Source of the DNA: Hemibagrus wyckioides
Lineage: Eukaryota; Chordata; Actinopteri; Siluriformes; Bagridae
Assembly (NCBI RefSeq): GCF_019097595.1
Contig: NC_080731.1
Span: 12,175,571 to 12,239,570 of the forward strand
Length of the DNA stretch: 64,000 nt
Direction: 5' to 3'
In this document: positions 1 to 11,093 of the stretch, piece after piece
Numbering within the stretch: the first letter of the stretch is position 1
Layout: every line of letters begins with the position of its first letter
Position numbers and translations under genes: made by a program
The notes under the pieces: model-generated
Seen by the model: the letters and a program-made list of their open reading frames with translations, nothing else
The model's database searches: none
What the model was told of the DNA's origin: nothing

Positions 1-216
1 TTTATTTATAATAATAATAATCATAATAATCATATAAAATGGCCAAAAATATCACCAGTGGGTCTTTTTCTTCCTTCTTATCACTGATGATACACAGATC
101 AGATTCATGATCTTTTCTAAGTCAAAAAAAAATGTTTTTCTTTTCATTTGTGCAGAATATGGATAGAAAAGAAAGTATTTTCTAATATTAGCAGCTATGA
201 TGTGGTGTTGAGAAAA

Positions 217-227
217 AGAGAGAGAGG

Positions 228-282
<55 letters not shown>
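217..282. repeat. (GA)n microsatellite
   Basis: About 60 bp of GA with a short GT interruption; polypurine on the plus strand. Confidence 0.95.
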
Positions 283-1416
283 GTGTAGTATTGCAGATGT
301 GTAGAAAGGCTCCCGACGGAGCTGTATGCAAAAAGGTGACCTTTAGGATGAGGATAAACATACAGCACAGCCATACTCTTCATCTTTATCACACACTTTC
401 ATTATGTCATTAACCTTGCTTTTCTCCTCAAACCTGCCAATCTCATCAATAACAACATCACTGTACTGGGCGGGGCAGAGCTGCAGGAAGGGAGCTCGAG
501 GTGTTGAAATTTACTGACATCATACGTTGCAGCAAATGCAGTCTCTATTGAATTTAACTAAACCGAATTTTATTTTAAGTCTAGTGTTACATATACACAA
601 ATATACAATATTCTCTGAAAAATGGCTCACTTTTTTATTTACTTCAGTTGCATACATCTGCTAATAATAAATTTATTAAACTGTTTTTTGTACATCTAAC
701 ATGATTTGTGTGTCTTTTTTAATGCCCTGAATAAAAGCAAACACCAGTCTCGTACCTGAGCTGAGCAGCGAACCCACAATTCTGGTGTTTTGCAGCAGAC
801 ACACACCACTGCGCTATTCAACCACACATGCTTTAATCACATAAATGTAATGCCCCCATCAGCGTCAGCATCACTGAGAGATTGATACTACACGAATTAA
901 TCACACTCACTCTTACAATCTTCAATCTAGTCATTAAGCTACTTGTTTAAATGAAGTTTATTATAAGCAGTGGGATCACATTTTATTTTAAACTTCACGA
1001 TTATAATTATGCCATACTGCAAGTCTTACTATACTATAGAATATTATTATCTATACGTAACATTATTTCTTAAATCTGACCGACATTTATTCCTTTTTTT
1101 ATTCAGTGTCCACAAATATGATACATACAAATCATCTCAATTTAAGTAAACAGAAGTGCAGTGATTCTTTTGGGGTAGTAGCTACAGTTTTCTGATAACA
1201 ATACCTTACACTGAGTGTGAGTCAGCTAGCTGTGTCTAGCTGTGTAGATACAACAATGACAAGTGTGAGAGGATAGCACAAAAAAATAGAAAATATGAAA
1301 ATACAGAAACAACATAAACCTTAAAACAAGCGCATACATGTCTTTTCTGGGCTCAAAATGATTTAGTACAAATGTATCAGATGTATGTCACATTTTTTTG
1401 AGACACTGCAAGTTAT
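283..1416. other. Gene-free stretch
   Basis: AT-rich, no supported coding frame and no recognised repeat. By synteny it would lie in an apba1 intron. Confidence 0.5.
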
Positions 1417-1417
1417 T

Positions 1418-1459
<42 letters not shown>

Positions 1460-1464
1460 TAGAC

Positions 1465-1524
<60 letters not shown>

Positions 1525-1545
1525 TTACTTTATTGATCCCATGAG
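1417..1545. repeat. Compound (GACA)n(GATA)n microsatellite with an adjacent retroposon tail
   Basis: GACA units at about 1417-1458, GATA units to 1524, then TTTACTTTATTGATCCCATG to 1545. Read on the minus strand this is GGGATCAATAAAGTAAA followed by (TCTA)n, the look of a LINE/SINE 3' tail. Confidence 0.85.
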
Positions 1546-1899
1546 GGAAATTCTTAAGATACTGATTTATGGATGAAATACACAAAATACTCAGAAACAC
1601 ACAGGAAAACACCAAAAAAAAATAAAATTATCAAAGAACATTGTGTCATGTGGTTTGTGCTGCTCTTTGCTGTAATACATGTTTACTGAGAATTGAAGGG
1701 TGTGTCCCGAACAGCAAATGCACACAAGTTAGGATAGTTGTACGCAGCTTAGAATGAGGACTGCACAGACAATGGGAGAAAGCTAACTCTAGCTAGCTAG
1801 TGATCAAAACTATTATGCCTTGCTAAAAGATACTGATTCATGGATGAAATACAAAAAACACACAGAAACATTCAGGGAAAACGCTTGAAGGCAAAACCA

Positions 1900-2670
1900 G
1901 AGAGAATTAGGAGAGGCTTCTTCCCGCAGGACATTCGGACTCTGAAACCGAAGAAGAACACCTAGATCCCGGACTACTCTGCCTGCCTCATAATTTGCTC
2001 ATCGGACTATTGGCACAGCACATTAAGTCACTTAATACACAGTCACTATAACTCAGGACTGGTACACTATTGCACATGACACTAACTTTAACTGGGGGTG
2101 GTGGTAGCTCAAGTGGTTAAGGCTCTGGGTCATTGACCGGAAGATCAGGGTTCAAGCCCCAACACTGCCAAGCTGCCACTGTTGGGCCCATGAGCAAGGC
2201 CCCCAACCCACCCTGCTCCAGGAATGCTGCATCATGGCAGACCCTATACTTTGACCCCAAAACCCAAGGATGTGATATATCTGAAGAAAGAATTTCACTG
2301 TGCAGTAATGTATATGTCACAAATAAAGATAACTTTGAACATTCTGCCTATTCCATTCATATCTACTCTATTTTTTTATTTTTATATATTGCATGATTGA
2401 TAGTCTATTTTATATTATATTTTGTATTATATTCTGATACTCTTTTTATACTTTTTTATTCTTTTCATTTTAGATTCTTCTTTTCTTCTAGTGAATTTCT
2501 CATATTTTTATATTCTAGTTTTACATTTTATTTAAATTGTATTTCTTATATTTTTAAGTATTTAAGTGCATTGTTATTTCCATTATAGGACAGTCGTAAA
2601 AACATTTCACTACACGTCGTATTGTATAATTGTGTATGTGACAAATAAAATTAGAATTTGAAACACACAG
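1900..2670 (+). mobile_element. LINE 3' end interrupted by a SINE
   Basis: 1900-2094 holds GGCTTCTTCCCGCAGGACAT, typical of LINE 3' regions in fish. After the SINE, an AT-rich stretch runs to the tail TTTCACTACACGTCGTATTG...GTGACAAATAAAATT at 2609-2660. No reverse-transcriptase frame is present. Confidence 0.5.
2095..2345 (+). mobile_element. tRNA-derived SINE, nested in a LINE tail
   Basis: RNA polymerase III A box TAGCTCAAGTGG (2105-2116) and a perfect B box GGTTCAAGCCC (2149-2159), then a non-tRNA body and a 3' tail TTTCACTGTGCAGTAATG...CACAAATAAAG that resembles the tail of the surrounding LINE. Confidence 0.85.
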
Positions 2671-3302
2671 GAAAACACTAAACAAAACGAATTACTACTT
2701 TGCAACTGGGTAATGATGCAATTACCACATGGCTAAAACTGCTGACTATTTTTCTCAAACTGTCTATTAAATTGAAGAATACAGAAATTTTTCTCTCACT
2801 GATTATATTTTCGATTTCCTCCCTGCCTGGCTGCCCGTCACATGCAGTTGGACTTCTTTCATGACTAAGTCTGGTGTAGAGATGAGATTTGACATTTCAA
2901 TAGTGTAGTCAGGCATCAGAACGCTCAGCTGAAATCATTGATCTTGAAACTGAAACCATGGCCACTGAAAGCTCGCTCTACTCAGCAGAGTCCACCTCAT
3001 GCCCTGAGATTCGATTCTCCCTCCTGCTCCTCACCCAAGAAGCGTCATGTCTGAGAAACCGAGAGCTGAAGTGCAATGTTTGACTTGAGCAGCAATCAGA
3101 AAGCAATCTGAATCCTTTTCCACTACTGCAGCACCCCTCAAATGCAAATATCTAAATTCCTCATTAGTTTTATTGTAATTAACGAGTAATGTGCAGTAGT
3201 TACTGTATTACATGCATTAAGATAAATGTAAATTAGGGCTGTCACAAATAAAAAAATCTCATGCAACTGAAACATACCGTATAAACATTTTCAATGTTTA
3301 TA

Positions 3303-3772
3303 CACTATACTGCCAAAAGTTTTGGGACACCTCTCCAAATTATTGAATTCAGGTGTTGTTTTTCAGGGGTTGGGCTCGGCCCCCTAGTTCCAGTGAAAGG
3401 AAATCTTAATGCTTCCAAGACATTTTGGACAATTTCATGCTCCCAACTTAGTGGGAACAGTTTGGGGATGACCCCTTCCTGTTCCAACATGACTGTACAC
3501 CAGTGCACAAAGCAAGGTCCATAAAGACATGGTTGAGCGAGTCTGATGTGGAGAAACTTCACTGGCCTGCACAGAGTCCTGACCTCAACCTGACAGAACA
3601 CATTTGGCATGAATTAGAGTGGAGACTGCAAACCAGACCGTCTCGTCCAACACTAACCTCACAAATGCACTTCTAGAGGTATGGTCAAAAATTCCCATAA
3701 ACCTTGTGGAAAGCTTTCCCAGAAGAGTTGAAGCTGTTATAGTTTCCAAGGATGGCCCAACTCTATATTAAA
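3303..3772 (+). mobile_element. Tc1-derived element, transposase C-terminal half
   Basis: Starts TA|CACTATACTGCCAAAAG, then runs directly into the catalytic half of a Tc1 transposase. Frames show remnants of PTLWEQFGDDP, the QHDCTPVHKARSIKTW block and the SPDLNPIEHLWDELE block. Shifts and stops break the frame, and the right end is missing. Confidence 0.8.
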
Positions 3773-4552
3773 TTCAACCCCCTCTCAAAAAAGGCTACTG
3801 CAATGCAAACACACTTTTCTTTTCAGTATTTTATTAACACCCCTACTCCTGCATTCCACATTTGGCACTAAAATTGAGACCTGCATGGCTGTCGAGTTCA
3901 AAACTAAAAAGCTGATAGATCAGTATAGGACAAATCCACATTTTCATTTCTTGTTGCTTTCGCTTGTGCAGCAGGTACCTCACTGCTCCCCCATTCCATC
4001 CTAAACTCAGGTCAGAGTGGAGCAGGTTTCCTCCAGGTTCTCGCGTCTTCTGCCACTGTCCAAAAAGCATGCTTGGAAATGGATTGAAAGTGGATTGACT
4101 ACTCTTTATTGCCCCCAGGGTGTTAGTATGTGTGTGTGTGTGTGTGTGTATTTGGCAGCATGTGATAGACTGGGGTCCTATCCAGTGTGCATTCCTGCCT
4201 CGTGCCTGGTGGCTCTGGATGAATGAATGTTCTACTAAAGCACTGATCCAAACAAAACAGCAGAGGAAGCATTAAGAAACCTCACTTTTACTTCTCTATT
4301 TTATGACCAACGGCAGTGAACAGGGTTTGGCCTTCTATAGCCTTTATTCATTCTCCTATATGCCTATATCATTCTCATTCTTCTCTGTAATGGAAACAGT
4401 GCATATTAAAAATCCAGACGAAGCTCAGAAAGTGCATTAAAGAGCAAACAGCTCAGTCAGTCTGGACCATCAACAGACCCATTAGACATTAGTAACACAG
4501 TTCATATGTGCCCATTTGTTCTGAAGATCTTTTGTCTGAGGGCAGTGAGGTC

Positions 4553-4580
4553 TACACACACACACACACACACACACACA
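4553..4580. repeat. (CA)14 microsatellite
   Basis: Uninterrupted CA units. Confidence 0.95.
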
Positions 4581-4863
4581 GAGCATTAATCCCCCTCGCA
4601 TTAAGCAAGGCTAATCTGAGCCAGAGGCCAGCTCAGCTCCCAGAGAGCACTCAGTGTCTCCCAGACACACCCGCTGTCATGTGGGGCAACCTTCACAAAC
4701 TCGGGTATTTATCCCAGCATGCCATATACACACACACACACATGCATACACAGCACACACACAGCTCACACATAAAAAGCGCATACACAAAGGTTACTTC
4801 CATGAAGCTCTGTGTTCAAATGATGAGTTGAAAAAAAAAAACAAAGCCTGTCAGATTGCCAGA

Positions 4864-4865
<2 letters not shown>

Positions 4866-4917
<52 letters not shown>
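4866..4917. repeat. (GA)26 microsatellite
   Basis: Uninterrupted GA units, a polypurine mirror repeat. The 70-110-codon frames over it on both strands are repeat artefacts. Confidence 0.95.
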
Positions 4918-4923
<6 letters not shown>

Positions 4924-5580
4924 TGGATACCCGTCCTCCTACCTGTATTATAATGCATTTGGGACAGCCCATGTGATTAGTACACTGCTTTCACCATCAC
5001 CAACAACAGCTGTGTGATTTCCTCATTCATCAGCGACTCAATATTCTCTCCAATGCATTTTAAATATAGAGGAAGGCAAACATAACCTTTTCTTCAAAGC
5101 CCCAGAGCCACATCACCCATATCTAATCAACCCTGCTGATCATGAGAAAAGCGAAGAAAGCGATTAATCAGTACAAATAGCACACAGTCGCTCACTTCCG
5201 TTATATAAGCACACAACACTCAGTGACACTGAACAGAAAAGTCAGGAGTAGAAGGTGAATTGTTCGACCTACAAAATCATGAAGCTTCAGAATCTGAAAT
5301 GTAAGTAGAACTCACATGACCGAGCCTGAGTGCACTATTTCAACAGCCATAAAGCAGTGTGTATTGCTGCTTATACACTCTGTATTAACACTGTTCCTGT
5401 TTGACTAATAAAGTATTCAGCCAATTACACATGAATATCCACAGTACACATAAACCCCTGGTCACAGAAATTAATTTCTCAATTAGCTAAATTATATACA
5501 ATAATGTGGATTTAAAAAATAATGAACTTAAGTGAATTCAATGAAAAATGTAAACTGTATTATTGTGTATTTTGATCATA

Positions 5581-6312
5581 CACTATATTGCCAAAAGTTT
5601 TGGGACACCCCTCCAAATCATTGACTTCAGGTGTTGTTTTTCAGGGGTTAGGTTTGGCCACTTAATTCCAGTCAAATGAACTCTTAATGCTTCAGCATAC
5701 CAGGAGATTTTGGACAATTTCATGCTCCCAACTTTGTGGGAACAGTTTTCCAACATGACTGCACACCAGTGCACAAAGCAAGGTCCTGACCTCAACCTGA
5801 TAGAACACCTTTTGGATGAATTAGAGTGGAGACTGTGAGCCAGGCCTTCTCGTCCAACATCAGCGTCTGACCTCACAAATGTGCTTCTAGAGGAATTGTC
5901 CAAAAATTCCCATAAACACACTCCTAAACCTTGTGGAAAGCCTTCCCAGAAGAGTTGAAGCTGTTATAACTGCAAATGGTGGGCCAACTCCATATTACAT
6001 TCGTGTGCATGTAAAGGCAGACGTCCCAGTTTTGGAATGGCTCACAGTCTCCGCTCTAATTCATCCCAAAGGTGTTCTATCAGGTTGAGGTCAGGACTCT
6101 GTGCAGGTCAGTCAAGTTCCTCCACACCAAACTCACTCATCCATGTCTTTATGGACCTTGCTTTGTGCACTGGTGTACAGTCATGTTGGAACAGGAAGGG
6201 GTCATCCCCAAACTGTTCCCACAAAGTTGGGAGCATGAAATTGTCCAAAATGTCTTGGTATGCTGAAGCATTAAGAGTTCCTTTCACTGGAACTAAGGGG
6301 CCGAGCTCAACC
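5581..6312. mobile_element. Foldback doublet of the CACTATATTGCC Tc1 family, copy A
   Basis: A forward copy (5581 to about 6035, starting TA|CACTATATTGCC and reaching the 3'-end motif GTAAAGGCAGACGTCCC) is joined head to head to a reverse copy (about 6036-6312) that begins inside the NPIEHLWDELE block and runs back toward the left end. The reverse arm lacks its terminus. Both arms hold only transposase debris. Confidence 0.82.
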
Positions 6313-9300
6313 TAACAAACATATTGATTAATCACTTTTATATCTAGTAAATGAAAATCTACAAACTGATTTCTTTGTCTTAATGCATAATGTCAAAACT
6401 GCTGACTTGCTCCTGTGGCTTTGAATTCCTCAACCCTGATTTCCTTATTGTTTTTTGTTTTGCTGTGATAGTTTTACTGCATTTTCCTAAATGCAGGGCT
6501 TCAGCAGTAAATCTTGTAAAGTAAAAAAATCTTAGGGTGGTTTAATGGAAATACTTTTAAATTTTACAGAGACAGTCATTTTATTTTTACGCCGTTACAT
6601 TCGGCTGTTTCACCACCACAGTTTTCTTGTATGCTTTCATCGTTTTCTTTTATTTTTCTGAATGTGAATTTTTCAGAATTCATAGTACACAGTAATGGGC
6701 ATGCCAGGCATTTCAATTCACCTTCAATTCATTCATTCATTCATTCATTCATTCATTCATTCATTCAGTGCAGAGCTTTATTTCAGTGCTTTCTCACTGC
6801 TGCTAAGTAAAAATAAGATCAAATAAAGTTTATTAGCTCAACAACATAAGCTTAGCCTGCAGAAAACTACCGTCTGTGCTCCGGGTTTAAAAAGATTATT
6901 TATTAAAGCAGCGGCAGCTATAATGCTTCAGTGAATTTTTAATTCCACTTGTCCGGCACACCATCACTTCTCATTTCTACACAAAAAGAGCAAAAACAAA
7001 AGACACGATGACAGAAAGGCAGCTCAGGCTGTGTCATACAGAACAGAACAGCTAAAGATATTCTTGGCACTGAGTTAATCGACAACACAAACACAACACG
7101 CTTTAGAAAGCAGTGATCAGCCCTGGGAATTACTGCTCGCTCTCATTTTGTAATTCGAGCTGTGAAAATGACCAAAACATGTGCCGTAGCCAGTGACGCA
7201 GATGGTGTTTGAATAGCCGTCAAAAGACTTTCTCTTTACCACAATTTCACCAAAATAATCTCTTCCTAGCCCACAGTCTGCCTTAAGAAGCACCTTCTTC
7301 TGTACTCCAACAAATCCCTTCAGCTCAAGACCCCTTTTTTTCTTCCAATTTTCAATTTGTCTTATCAGTTTTCACCGAGATTTTTTTTCCTGCCACCTAT
7401 ACGTATTCCAAAAGGATAAGGACGTGCTGTTTAGTATGAAATTTGATTTTCTATTTAATATGCAGCACACACGAGACCCCTGATGCTAACAGAACCCGTG
7501 AACAGGATTTATTTGCGTGCACCTTATTTAAAGATTAAAGATTATAAGATTATTTAAAAGGTTTCCGTCTCAGCACCAATAATTATGAGTTAAGTAAACT
7601 AATAAGGGACCGTAGTCAAATTAAAGTGTGTTTTTTAAATGCATATTCACGGTGAACTCATATTTCTCATATACTGACACAAAAAGAACCAAAAATTTAC
7701 AAACTTGAGGTGAACTCTGGGACAAATCGAATGAAACTGTGCATGAAAGTCCGAGGTTAAACTTGGATACAATTATGTGCACTTTGATGATGATCCCTTA
7801 CCAGATACCAGCTGATTTTTTTAAAAAAGAAATACAGTGTAGATACAAATCTGCTTATAAGTTAATATAATGGTAAGGCACAAGGCAGTATTTGATAATA
7901 TAGTGTTAGAACACCTCTATTTTTATATGAATACAAGTGGGAAAAACAATAACGTGGATGCGAGAGGCATGCTCTACTTTGGCGAGTCGATCAGTTGTTT
8001 GCTCCTGTTGTAGGTTTCCTCATTTTGCTCGACACACATCCCGAGAGATGCGTCTTCAACACAAAAATGCCAAAATCTGAATTCAGCAATATCTCTGCTC
8101 ACATTTGTTTTGGAGCAGTGACTTAATTGGCGTATTAAGAATCCGTTTTTTCATTTTGTGCAGGAGAAAATGAAATTTCTAATTTAACACGGGGCCAAAT
8201 TGATTCTTGTAGCATCTTCCATAGAGTTAATAGTTTTGCCTGAGCGTACAAAACACGGTGCCAAAACGATCCACAGGCAGATGGCCATTAATCGAGTGGA
8301 AGGGATGTTCGGCAATTCCGGGAACATGTGTTGGCTCCTGTCGATTCAAACAGTCCTCACAGCTGTTAAAGTCTTACAATCTCATCCATATATATACATA
8401 TATTACAGAAACTCTGAGTGGAAACATCATTGAAGTTCAGTAACTTTTAAACCACTTGCTCTTAACTCTGTTCTTTAGGGGAGGTTTTTTATTTTTAATC
8501 CAGGTTCTCTTCCACAATCCATTAAAACAAATGTACACAGACTTCAGATCAGCACTGAAAGGCAGCCTGACACCAGTCTTCTCCCAGCCTTCTCTCACCT
8601 GCTGTGTTTCTAACCTATTTTTACTCTAGCATTACAAATCATGCTCCAGAGAGCAGCAGCAGCCACAGCTCGTGACCATAGATTTTGGTGGCGCAGGATG
8701 ACATTAATAAAGACGTAGCCTCAAACTAAATTAAATCCAGACACTATCACATGTGACTAATGCTACAGGCTACTGTCTAGCGAATTTTTTAGAGTAATCC
8801 CAAAACATACACTCATCCAGCATCCGGCAGAATGGAGCTTTTATACAGTATGTACCTTTGTTCAGCTGTGTTTGATGCAGCTGGTGAGTTCCCATTGTCA
8901 TTAATCAGGGTTGCCAGATATCTGCAAAACTACATATCAGAAACTAAAAAATTCTGCGGTTGGAAATAACACATTTTTTGACTTTCATAGAGCATACCCA
9001 CTGCTAATGGAGGGACATTATCCACTCCATAGTCTCACTTTCCCTCTCCCAATCTTTCCATTATATCTTTCAATAGCAGTGATTCGGCTCTAGACACACT
9101 GCAATTACACTTGCCTTTATACACAGAAATGTATTAGATTTAATTCCAACTATTTGCCATAATAACAAGATCTTGGGAGCCACAGAATATTTGAATGTAA
9201 ATTGGCAACCTCGTCATTAACTGTCCTGTCGGCTGTATGGGAACATGAGGCAGTGTGATCCCCATGACTGGCTAAAGGCATTCACTAAACTGGTCACTAT

Positions 9301-10756
9301 TAGCTCGAGTTCCCATATCTGACCACTAGGTTAAATAAGAGCTCTACATGACCTAAACCCACTCTGTGAATCGAAAATCCTGAGAAGCTGCAAAGTGAGT
9401 AAGACACTAGTGCGAGTAAGACACAGAGCTTTAAGACACTAAGCACCATGGTGCTGCTTTATACGGAATTGAAATCCAGTTGAGAGGAGCAAAGACACGC
9501 TTGACTGGGTTAATGACATTCTAAAGCTTTCAGTTGTTCGCTGGCCCAATCGAAGCATGCTGATCCAACGATTCAATCCAGACGGATTCAGATTTTTCTG
9601 ATGAAGAAACCACCATCTAATCAGCATGTTAAACCCTGCCTTGTTCGTGATATCGACTCCTGGACCACAGCACCAGCAAAATCCAAAACACTCCCTTGGC
9701 TAGTTTCTCCCTGTTCTAAACCTGCTGACTTCCAAGGTCACGCAAGACAAATAATACATGAAAAAAACAACCTTCCAAGGTTACACACAGCCTCCATTAT
9801 TATTATCGAACTGCACATGGTTCAGCTCGTTGGTTTTATTTTGGAGCCAGCAGACACAAATCACCAGCTGTTGCTTAAAAATGAATATGGCCTCCAGCCT
9901 TCACATCACACCATACATCATGTGAGTGTACCTTATTATATTTCGCATGGCAGACCTGTACTAGCTGTGTAACATTTCATTTCAAACTACTTACAATAAT
10001 TAAACCCGTTTTCTCCATAAACAGCCCTAATGAGACTGAGTTTTCGGCACAGCATAATAATATAATTAAATATTTCACCTCCTTGTTGAAAAATGTAGAT
10101 GGGAATAAATGAGCATGGGAAAGGAGTTTTTACAGGGGTTTTTTTTTTTTCTTACTGCAAACCAATCGCATGCACACATTGTAGTAGATTTGTACTGGAT
10201 AGAGCGGTCATTATAACAGCTTTGGAGTTATCACACGCTTTCTTTTTTGCTTTATTTCTTTTCTTAGTGAAGACGGTATTCCGATGACACGACCCACAGC
10301 AAATGCTCTCTTTAGAAGCTTGACAGGGGCATCAGTCATTGATCGATGAAAATGTTTCCCACAATCCATGGCTGAAAATGACTAAATACAGCTAAATAGC
10401 AACGCAAGAGGCTTCACCTGCCTGGAAAATCAGGAACATCTATCTGGGAGGAAAAGACACTATCTGAATGCACTAGTAGTTTATTGATGTTGGGCTTTTT
10501 TTTCATGTGAGGAGGAAGAGAATCAATGGCATTACTGAAAAATGAAGGAAATAAAATCAAAGTACTACATGTAAAAAGATGGAATGTTATCTGTAAAACG
10601 AATCCTCTTCAAAGAGGACTGATGGTGCTTTGCTTTCAATGCATTATTGAAGGATCTTTTTTTGTATTTCAGATTCTTTTCTCTAGTTAGTTTAAAATGT
10701 GCCATGGCATGATTTACCAACAACTGTTTTTGCAACAAGGCACAAACAGGCAAACA
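6313..10756. other. Largely repeat-free, gene-free stretch
   Basis: 4.4 kb with only one recognisable repeat, (ATTC)10. No frame has exon-like splice context that I could recognise. The lack of transposons contrasts with both flanks, so this is where conserved non-coding elements might be looked for. Confidence 0.4.
6727..6767. repeat. (ATTC)10 microsatellite
   Basis: Uninterrupted ATTC units. Confidence 0.95.
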
Positions 10757-10875
10757 TCCATCATCCATCCATTTTCTGTACTGCTTATCCTACAGGGATA
10801 TCCAGGGTCACAGGGAACCTGGAGTCTATCCCAGGGGAGTCCTGGACAGGGTGCAATTCCATCTCAAGGTACAAT

Positions 10876-10906
<31 letters not shown>

Positions 10907-11093
10907 CAGACAATTTAGAGATGATAATCAGTCTACATTTCTTTGGACTGGGGGAGGAAGCCTGGAGTACCTGGAGGAAAACCCTGAAGCCCAGGGAGAA
11001 AATGCAACCTCCATGCACACAGGGCAGAGGTGAAAATCGAACCCCTGAGTCTGGAGGTGTGAAGCAAACACGCTAACCACTAAGCCACCATAG
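10757..11093 (-). mobile_element. LINE-tail-like dispersed repeat with internal (AC)n
   Basis: Words such as ATCCATCCATTTTCTGTACT, GGACTGGGGGAGGAAGCCTG, AATCGAACCCCTGAGTCTGG and CACGCTAACCACTAAGCCAC recur in related copies near 14.0, 40.1 and 59.3 kb. It contains (AC)15 at 10875-10904. No coding capacity; strand assigned from the A-rich side only. Confidence 0.45.

Larger units (their letters stand above)
2671..5580. other. Gene-free stretch around one Tc1 fragment and two microsatellites
   Basis: Apart from the Tc1 piece (3303-3772), (CA)14 and (GA)26 nothing is recognisable. Short frames here are chance or repeat translations. Confidence 0.5.

Noticed and set aside
1417..1524. Possible CRISPR array or satellite
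   Set aside because: It is a 4-bp microsatellite with no spacers.
2095..2170. Possible true tRNA gene
   Set aside because: A and B boxes are good, but no cloverleaf with an acceptor stem closes, and the same head recurs in two other copies with a SINE body.
4508..4953. Plus-strand frames of about 100 codons over (CA)n and (GA)n repeats
   Set aside because: They translate microsatellites (poly TH, poly RE) and have no exon context.
9601..9972. 123-codon plus-strand frame
   Set aside because: No known motif, no upstream promoter, no splice partners; its length is within chance for this much sequence.
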